DNA of 64,000 bases from Hygrophila difformis (lineage: Eukaryota; Streptophyta; Magnoliopsida; Lamiales; Acanthaceae). The translations under genes were made by a program, and so were the position numbers. Below are positions 56,456-64,000 of the stretch, in pieces; within the stretch, counting starts at the first letter, position 1; each line of letters opens with the position of its first letter. The notes beneath the pieces are model-generated. The model did no database searches and was not told the DNA's origin. It was given only the letters and a program-made list of their open reading frames with translations. The stretch is taken from NCBI GenBank assembly GCA_030278955.1, contig JAOANR010000002.1, positions 14,716,238 to 14,780,237 of the forward strand. The letters run 5' to 3'.

Positions 56456-59400
56456 TGTAACACTCCGGTTTTGATAACCCAGGTTGGGATGCTACCGCCA
56501 CACCTCCCAAGCAAGACACAACTTCACTCGAGCTCACTTGAGAGATGCTAAGGCTAACAGCTTCAAAATATAATTTAAAATCAAGCCCAATAGTTTTAAT
56601 TTAAAAATAATAGTATAACATCCATGCATAATAAGAGTAACTAACAGCGAAAAAATAAAATGAGGGCCAACATGGCCAAAACGCAGTAAATTTTTAAAAT
56701 TTAACAGAATGCGACATAAACGATAGTCTATTTAATTCCCGAGCCCCAATGAATGCACGTGCTCAAATGTTTTCCTACCCTGAGAGAAAATTAAACAACA
56801 GGTTTTATGAGTATATAAAATACCGAGTAAGTTAATTCCTAACATAACAATAATGGGTTTTAAAATTCAATTGATAAAAATGTACCTTTTTACTCATGCG
56901 CAATTTATTATAAAAATATAATTTGACAAAATTAATAATAAGTATTCATAGATATAATTTAAAATGTAAAGAGGTGTGTATGAATATTATACACATTAAT
57001 TTAAAATTTAAATAAAAGGCATAGACATGAATTTAAAAACATATACTTCTCAAGTATCACATAGTATCCAATTTCCATTAATTTAAATAAGCCAGATCAC
57101 ATTAAAGTCTTTTAAATAAGCAAGATCACATTAAAGTCTTTTAATTCCCATTAACTAAGAGGATGACGCCACAATCATAGTATCCAATTTCTCAAGTATC
57201 ACATATCATGAGTCCGTTGGCCGCAGCCAAATCCGCCGTACACAGACACACTTCGGAGCCTTAGGTAACCCATACGGATACACCCAAGAGTGCAGGCCCA
57301 AAAATCAATGGCCGTTTTAGCACAATATCACAAAACCACCATCGCCCATTTAGCCCCGACGTGACACAGTTAAAGGGGCACCCTCCAGAGCACTCACCAT
57401 CTAATTCGCAAAAATCACCATCACCCGTTTAGGCGCGACGTGACACAGTTAAAAGGGCACTCCGAAGAGCACTCGCCCTCTAATTCGCAAATGAAGACCT
57501 AGCTCAACCTAGTGTAATGGGTTTTCGAAAATAGTTAATAACATTCTAACGGTTTTCAAATCATAACTTTAGAGAGATTCCATTTCAACAATATAACAAG
57601 TGCTCACGTCACAGTTTACGCCTTTCGGCTATAAAAATCCATTCTTTAGGAGAATGTTATGAAATTTATACAGTAGACCCACGACACCCTAACGAACAAC
57701 TTTTGTGTTTTATATTTTCCAAAATAAGGTGCGGATCCAAGTCAAAAATCGAGATCTTCGTAGAAATGACATGCTGTCGGGATTTCAGATTTGGCAAAAC
57801 GGCTTTTAACAAATTTTTGACATAGCAAATGAAGTTAAAAAATTATGAAACTTTACAGGAAACTTTACAGGCATATCTAGACACAATTATCTACAAGTTT
57901 TGTTTTTATCACAAAGTTCAAATCTGATCGGATCTATTAGAAAAACGCTGTTCAAATTCGGATATAAATTCTGTCAAATTTTTCGAAAGTACCAGAAAAC
58001 ACAGATTAAACCAGATCGGTTTTGAGAGTCCAAACGTCGACCAAATTTTATGAAATTTTTACACAAAGTTTTTTAAAGTATTAGGAACAAGTTTGTAGTT
58101 TTGAGTTTCTCGTTTAGAACGCTTGAAAAGAGTGTAAAATTCGGATCTCAGAAACATGCGCAAAAAGGAACTTTTGGTGACAGATTTTTGTGTCTTACTT
58201 CTAACTCTTAATCAATCGACTAAAACGCCTCAAAATTGATATGATAGGAACCCACTTAAAGTAGATGAGATCTAGAGTCTTAGATTTCATTGGGATGGCC
58301 TCCGGGATCAACGAACAAGTCCGAAACGCTTCGTCTCCTTCTCTTCTGTTCCAATTTGCGAATACAAGGTAGAAAAACTATGGATTAGATTCTAGATCCG
58401 ACTAAAAACTAGGAATTAAGATAGAAATCCTTTCCTTACCACTACCCGACGTCTGAGAAGTGCTTAGCCTCGTCCAAAACGTCGTCTCCTTCGTCGAGAT
58501 GGTTCTTGAAAGCTCAAAAATCTCGGATTTTTCAATGGATGAGAATTAAGAGAGGGTGGGCGGTTTTGGGCAGATTTGGAGTGTTAAAATGGGTACGAAT
58601 TCAAAGTACTAGTGGTCATTAACTCCCCCTACACGATCAAGGCAAGTTACCATAGTTACGAACCGAAATCGGGTAAGAAATCGCGTTTTTCCTTTCGTGG
58701 TTGCTGCTTTCCCACAGCCTGTTGGCTGGCGCGGTGGTGGCGTGGTTTTAGCCTAAAACAGTCGACGTGCGTGCGGCCTGGTCTGGACCGTGCGATCTTC
58801 GTCGGGCCGTTTCTCCTCTCTTTGGGGTTTTTCTCCTTTCACGTTCTTCGGCTTAATTACCGGGTTATTCTCGGGTTAGAAATTCCTATTTCTAATCCTT
58901 TTCGAACTCCAATTAATTTCTTATTCGAAATCTTGAATTTTGTCGACTATTGACTCCCGTGCAATAATTTCTTTAATTAAATTATTTTGACTTCACGGGA
59001 CTCTTGGAATTTAAATTCTTTTCGACCTTGAATTAAATTCCATTTCTTTTTAAGTGCGACTAAATTCGTGGGTATTACTGTAATACCCGGGATTTTAACA
59101 GCAAAATGAAAATTTATTTCCGAAAAGAAAATAATTTATTACAATAAATTATTGCTCGGAAATGAAACGCCGATAGATTCAAAAACTCAAAATGGAATAA
59201 AAGAGGAAAAGGAAGCCGAAGAAATTCCATGAATCGAGTTAAAAGAATTGGAATTAAATTCAAGAAGGAAAAGATTTTAATTCCAAAAACCCGTGAAGTC
59301 GGAAATAATTTAATCAGATAACTTACTACACGGGAGTCGAAAGACGATGAATTCAAACTCGACGGATTCAAGGTTTCGAATATGAAATTCATTGGAGTCG

Positions 59401-61074
59401 AAATAAATTTAAGAAATGAATCGTAACCCCAGAAATGACCCGAAAAGTCGAACCAAGAACGTAGAGGATAGAAACCCGATCAAGAAAAGAAGAAAAGACC
59501 CGACGAACCACGCGAACCGCCCAACCCGGCCGGTTCAGGCGTCGCGCGCACCCCGCGCGCGCACCCCGCGCGCGCACGCGCGGCCACCGCGCGGGTCGCG
59601 GAGACGCGTACGAGGGGTGATCGCGCGCACTCCGCTGCGCACAAAGGCCTGAGGACCCGCCACCACCGCGCCAGAGGTGCAGAAGGTGTAATCTTTCCTT
59701 CTATGGCGATTTTCTTGCCAAAATTCCGACCTCAATCGGTGGCAAGTCAATCACAGTGATTGAGGAGGGTATAGGATCGGATTTGGGCGCCCCCTCCCCA
59801 CAATTCTCAGAGACCTAACCCTAAACACTCCCAATCCTCCTCCCCAAGTCAAAAATCCCTCCGACTCCACTTTCCGGCGAACTTTCCGGCAACGGCAAGG
59901 CAAACGGGACGAAGCCACTGCCTCAAGGAACCGTGGTAAGTCTTAATACAGTGTTCCATCCATCCATAAGTCTCCAAAACTCGAATTCTAACCCTTTTCC
60001 TTTGCTACGATTTCACGCCGGAAAACGAACAAAAAACGATCGGAAAGATTGGCCTTTCGTCGCGACCCTAGGACGTCCGGATACCCGTTCCAGTGACCCT
60101 AATCTCTAAATCAGTAAGTTAAAACCTTACTCCCAAATTTTTGTGGTTATTGGTTGTTTAAAACTCGAGATATAGGCTTGTAACAAAAATTGGTTTTCGA
60201 AAACCCTATTTTCGTCCAATTTCAAAGACTCGCCTAAAACTCGACCTTCGGGTATTCAAACCGAAAATTTTTCAACATAAAAGTTGTTCCTAACACCTTT
60301 ATCTATCTTGTGTCCAAATTTCAGTAGTTGACATAAAGATTTGCTATCCCAAATCATGCCGTAAACGTTCTGTGACAACCCGAACATTTCAAACTGTGAC
60401 AGTTTCTCTTACTCGACTTGATGCATGTTTTTCACCCATTTTTAGAATGATTCAACTTTGCATTCCTAAACAAAAGTTGTAGATAATTGTGTCCAGATTA
60501 TGCATATAAAATTTCACGAATTTTGGTGTTCATTTGATATGCCCAACGGTCGAATTTCAGAACTGCTTTAAAACCTTTTCGGAGCCCGCGAGTATGCAGT
60601 GGGTTGTGGTCGATTTTTGAGTATCAAGAATTCATTATTTCCAAATTCATAAAACATGAAAGTTGTTCCTTAACGTGTTTTGTAATTACTGTAAAAATTT
60701 CGCATCAATTGGTTTTGAAATGAATTTTTAATCGGCGTTGCACTAACCTGTGACGAAACCAGTTTTTGAGACAGAAATTGTCTTTAGCAAAGAACCCGAA
60801 AATTGACTCACATCGAAACCTTATTTCCGAAAACTTAAAACATGAAAGTTGTTCGTGTGTGTGTTTTTGAGCTACTGTGTGAATTTCAGAATTTTTGGTG
60901 TAAAGATGAAATTTTAATTAAGAAAGGCGTAAACTGCCTCGAATAGGATTTTTCGAACTTGAGAAAACTCGAACTAAGAAACGCGATGTCGATCATTTGA
61001 TAACATTGAAAATACGAACTTTCGAAAAACCCCGTTCACTAGGCTGAGCCGATCTTCATGCTATCATTATCTTT

Positions 61075-61258
61075 GAGACTGCCTCGTTAGTGGTCTCCTT
61101 ACTATCTGAGATTGTCTCGTTAGTGATCTCGCGCGCTGTGTTTTGGATCGCCTCGTTAGTGGTCCTACTATCTTTTGAGACTGCCTCGTTAGTGGTCTCC
61201 CATTGTTTGGACTGCCTCGTTAGTGGTCCTATGTTGAGATTGCCTCGTTAGTGATCTC
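61075..61258 (+). repeat. CTCGTTA-loop hairpin array (six units)
   Basis: Units are at 61075-61097, 61108-61130, 61145-61165, 61177-61199, 61209-61229 and 61236-61258, with the same compensated arm types as at 18674-18948. Confidence 0.85.
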
Positions 61259-61282
61259 CTTATTATGCCAAAACGGCTCATC

Positions 61283-61554
61283 CCTTGCGGGTTCGATTCC
61301 CCAAGGTGAATAATTCCTGCGGGTTCGATTCCCCAGGACGTGTATGTGAATTCTTGCGGGTTCGATTCCCCAAGATATAAATTTTCCTGCGGGTTCGATT
61401 CCCCAGGATGTTTGTTATGTTTTCCTGCGGGTTCGATTCCCCAGGATGTTTGTTTATGTTTTCCTGTGGGTTCGATTCCCGAGGATGTGTGTGATTCCTA
61501 TGGGTTCAATTCCCTAGGATGTATTTGAGTCCTTGCGGGTTCGATTCCCCAAGG
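61283..61554 (+). repeat. Array of eight tRNA T-arm-like (B-box) hairpins
   Basis: Units are at 61283-61306, 61316-61337, 61353-61374, 61386-61407, 61424-61445, 61463-61484, 61497-61518 and 61531-61554. The core is GGGTTCGATTCCC, a perfect match to the Pol III B-box consensus GGTTCGANNCC in seven units. The flanking arms pair and covary: CTTG with CAAG, CCTG with CAGG, CCTA with TAGG. Spacing is 33-39 bp with AT-rich spacers. No A-box or tRNA body is present, so these are not tRNA genes. Confidence 0.85.
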
Positions 61555-62333
61555 GCGATGCAATATCTTTGACTATAACTGAAACATTGATAGAAGATTG
61601 AGATTAAGAAAACGCGTCCTTTCAAGTATGCCTTTAGAATCTTTTGGTAAACTGTTAAATCATATTTTTAATCTGTGCGTGAGTGAAAAGAAAATCTTTA
61701 ACTAAACCTTCGTTCTAATTTATTAAATTCTTATTACTTAAACGGTTAATTGATATTTTGTCAAGAGGTCAAAAAGACTTTTAAATTTTATTTATGCAAC
61801 TCTAAATTAATCCTCGTATCGCATGAAAGGTGTAATTTTAATTAAACACATGTAACCCCTTAAATTGTTAGTTAGGGATTAACTTACTCAGTATTTTATA
61901 TACTGATAAAACCCGTTGTTCATTTTTTTTTCATTACAGAGTACGGAGCATGATCATGCATCGGGGGATCACTTTGGACATTTAGCTATTTATTTACATG
62001 ACTTGCATGCGGCTTGATGACCCGAGTTTTTGTCATGTCGGCCCATATTTAAATTTCCACTGCAACATATTATTCTTATTCATGTATGGATGATGATACA
62101 CTATTATTTTTAAGTAATTCCGGACTTGCTTTTAAAACTTTTTCCAACACATATAGCCTTGTATCTCTTTAGCAAGCTCGGAGAAACCGTGTCTTGCTAG
62201 GGAGGTGCGGCGGTGACACCTCGGCCTGGGTTATCAAATCCGGGGTGTTACAATTACAGTTTTCATGAGTGTGTAATAATGATATTTATCCTCTATTTAA
62301 TTCACATTTTCTTTTAAAATTTTTAAATTCTTA

Positions 62334-62467
62334 AGCAAGGTCTCGGGTTTGAGCCTTGTGTATGGAAAAAACTGCTTTGGGAGAGGCGCCCTTAATTGCT
62401 CATTCAGATCCTCGGGGATTAGTCTTGGGTCCAATGTGGGTTTCGGATACCCGATTATTCACCAAAA
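62334..62467 (+). mobile_element. Second SINE copy
   Basis: It has the same layout as 55668-55805, with short flanking repeats AAATTCTTA at 62325-62333 and 62468-62476. The B-box is decayed (GGTTTGAGCC). Confidence 0.65.
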
Positions 62468-62476
62468 AAATTCTTA

Positions 62477-64000
62477 CTTATATAGAAAAGAGATAGAAAT
62501 ATATATATATATATATATATATGAGGATTGAGATGACATGCATTTTCTATTTAAAATATTTTGAGTGAACATCACATCTTGAAAATATATATAGATATAT
62601 ACAGTTCAAAGGTTTTTATGAATGTGTAATAATGAATCCCTCTATTTAATTCTATTATTTTTCATCATAATTTTTTTATATTAATATATAAAATAGCTAG
62701 AAAATAAAAGATACTCCCTCCGTCCCACGAATTGTGGCTATTCCTCTTTCGGCTGTCCCACGAATTGTGGCCACTTTCCCTTTTTAGATAAATTTAATTA
62801 ATATAAATATGATTAGAATCTTAATGGTTTCTAAATCCCATTAAAAGTAATCATTTTTACTATTCTGCACAACTCCCAATACACTTTTATTTTTCTACAC
62901 AAAGTCCCTTGCATTTCTTTAATTCTTCATATTTTAAAATTGGTACAAATAAAAATTATATAAACTATATATTCTAAATCTAGACGTCTAGACGATTCTA
63001 ACAAGACCACACTTGAATATTTTTCTCTAATTAAATCATTACAATAATATTTGTTAAAGTTAAACAATAAAGAAAGTCAAAATTCATTAAAATTTTAAAT
63101 ACAAATACCCACATTACTTTAACCACTAAACCTCACCACACCCCACCACATAAATTACCGTGCCCAAAAGAAACGAGCCACAATTCGCGGGACGGAGGGA
63201 GTATAAAATTAAGGAACAATTAATGTGGAGGAAAGAGGAGTTTTGGGAAAAAAAATTTTGTGGAGTATCTCCACATTAGTATTACCATTAATTATTGAAA
63301 TAAATAATAAAGAAAAAAGAATATATTTTCTGAAAATAATATGAATTAAAATATTTTGAATTAAATTAATATCTTGAATTTTATTTTATTTTTTTTTTAC
63401 AATTTTCAATTTACAGGTTTTCATGAGTGTGTAATAATGATATACACCCTATATTTTTTTGCTTTAAATAAAAAAATTTTTAATAAATTTTTAATTCTTA
63501 TTTATTTAGAAAAGAGATAGAAAAAAAATAGAATATGAGATGACATGCACTTTCAATTTAAAATATTTTGAATAAACATCCCATCTTGAAATATATATAT
63601 ATATATATATATATATGAAGTATATATTTTTTAAACTTTTCAGTTCAAATATTTTTATGAGTGTGTAATAATAAATTCCTTTATTTAATTATATTTTTTT
63701 CTTTATATTCTTTTTTTAATATTTATGTTAAAAATAGATAGAAAATAAAAGATATAATTAAAAAGCAATTAATGTGGAGGAGAGAAGGGTTTTGGGGGAA
63801 AGTTTGTGGAGAATACTCCACTTTAGTAGTATATTATTTGTTTGAGAGTTCCATGAATTTTATTCTCATAGCTGAAACCCAGAAGTACATTACAACTCAA
63901 CACCAAAAGCAACACACCTTCTGCACCACCAAAAACGATTAATAAGAAACTTCCCTTCCTAATTGCAGATGTACCCTATTTAATCAATCTACTGTTTTCC
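62477..64000. repeat. Degenerate repeat cluster, right part, with MITE
   Basis: Two copies of a roughly 530-bp unit start near 62484 and 63509 (AAAAGAGATAG, GAGATGACATGCA, ATATTTTGA, GAGTGTGTAATAAT, AATTAATGTGGAGG). The first is interrupted by the MITE. (AT)n runs are at about 62499-62522 and 63590-63616. 63840-64000 is not recognised; it may be the 3' end of another minus-strand retroposon. Confidence 0.6.
62715..63201. mobile_element. Large Stowaway-type MITE (487 bp)
   Basis: The ends CTCCCTCCGTCCCACGAATT and CTCCCTCCGTCCCGCGAATT are inverted over about 27 bp, with TA duplications at 62713-62714 and 63202-63203. The left end carries a second CCCACGAATTGTGGC unit at about 62759, a subterminal repeat. 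There is no transposase frame. Confidence 0.93.

Larger units (their letters stand above)
59079..62252 (+). mobile_element. Inner solo LTR (family A type)
   Basis: TGTAATACCCGGG to CCGGGGTGTTACA, 3174 bp, with duplication ATTAC (59074-59078 and 62253-62257). It is homologous to the element A LTRs but longer, because it carries the T-arm-like array (61283-61554) after the CTCGTTA hairpin array (61075-61258). The terminal stem is at 62165-62204. GC-rich frames near 59416-59750 are on both strands and are not supported as genes. Confidence 0.93.
56456..62258 (-). mobile_element. Outer solo LTR with a nested solo LTR
   Basis: TGTAACACTCCGG at 56456 to the final A at 62258, flanked by GTTTT (56451-56455 and 62259-62263). 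The LTR itself is 56456-59078 plus base 62258 (2624 bp). It carries the terminal stem (56504-56544), the ACCCATACGGATAC hairpin (57260-57288) and two diverged copies of a GCACTC-rich segment near 57340-57480. No internal region is left. Confidence 0.93.

Noticed and set aside
61283..61554. Cluster of tRNA genes
   Set aside because: Only the T-arm-like part is present. There is no acceptor stem, D-arm, anticodon arm or A-box in the 33-39 bp spacing.
63840..64000. Possible host exon or 3' UTR at the window end
   Set aside because: It has non-repetitive composition but no open frame or splice evidence within the visible 160 bp.

Overview
The window is plant nuclear DNA, almost certainly heterochromatic or pericentromeric. 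It holds no complete host gene. The evidence is plant-type chromovirus (Ty3/gypsy, Tekay/Del-like) pol remnants with a chromodomain, primer binding sites matching plant initiator tRNA-Met, L1-type LINEs carrying RNase H, Stowaway-type MITEs with CTCCCTCCGTCCC ends, and a TTTAGGG-type motif. I cannot place the species.

Layout. 1-2022: end of a minus-strand gypsy element (LTR and 3' internal part), cut by the window edge. 2023-3710: diverged LTR fragment. 3711-47022: a five-level nest. Element 1 (3711-47022, minus) has its right LTR opened by element C (13078-45779, minus, target duplication CGATA). C's left LTR is opened by a solo LTR (13865-16331, CATTC) and by element A (16831-35947, plus, AGTTC). 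A's 3' LTR is opened by element B (21254-33698, minus, CTCCA). B's left LTR carries a Stowaway MITE (24864-25123, TA). C's right LTR is opened by a 5'-truncated LINE (42039-44666, 15-bp duplication). 47023-49925: chimeric debris (filler, a pol fragment, a short LTR, a MITE fragment). 50600-55527: minus-strand LINE with a 16-bp duplication. 55528-64000: AT-rich repeat cluster with a SINE, a solo LTR (56456-59078 plus 62258, GTTTT) that itself holds another solo LTR (59079-62252, ATTAC), a second SINE-like copy and a 487-bp MITE.

No coding region is intact enough to make an active element. Element 1 has the fullest gag-pol (protease DSGA, RT FIDDIL, integrase, chromodomain) but is broken by stops and shifts. 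C has lost gag, protease and most of RT. A keeps only part of gag. B has very long LTRs and almost no coding sequence (LARD-like). A small coiled-coil ORF with an acidic tail sits between the PBS and the gag position in elements 1, C and B. It is intact in C and B, and is the best protein candidate for novelty.

The most unusual signal is at the nucleic-acid level. The LTRs carry hairpin modules whose loops are constant while the stem arms change in a compensated way. These are an array with loop CTCGTTA; an array resembling the tRNA T-arm (GGGTTCGATTCCC, a perfect Pol III B-box); a hairpin with loop AACCCATACGGATAC; a GGCTCTTATGT family; a 12-bp stem near the LTR end next to the PBS; and a hairpin beside the polypurine tract. 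I judged all of these by eye, without folding or covariation software.
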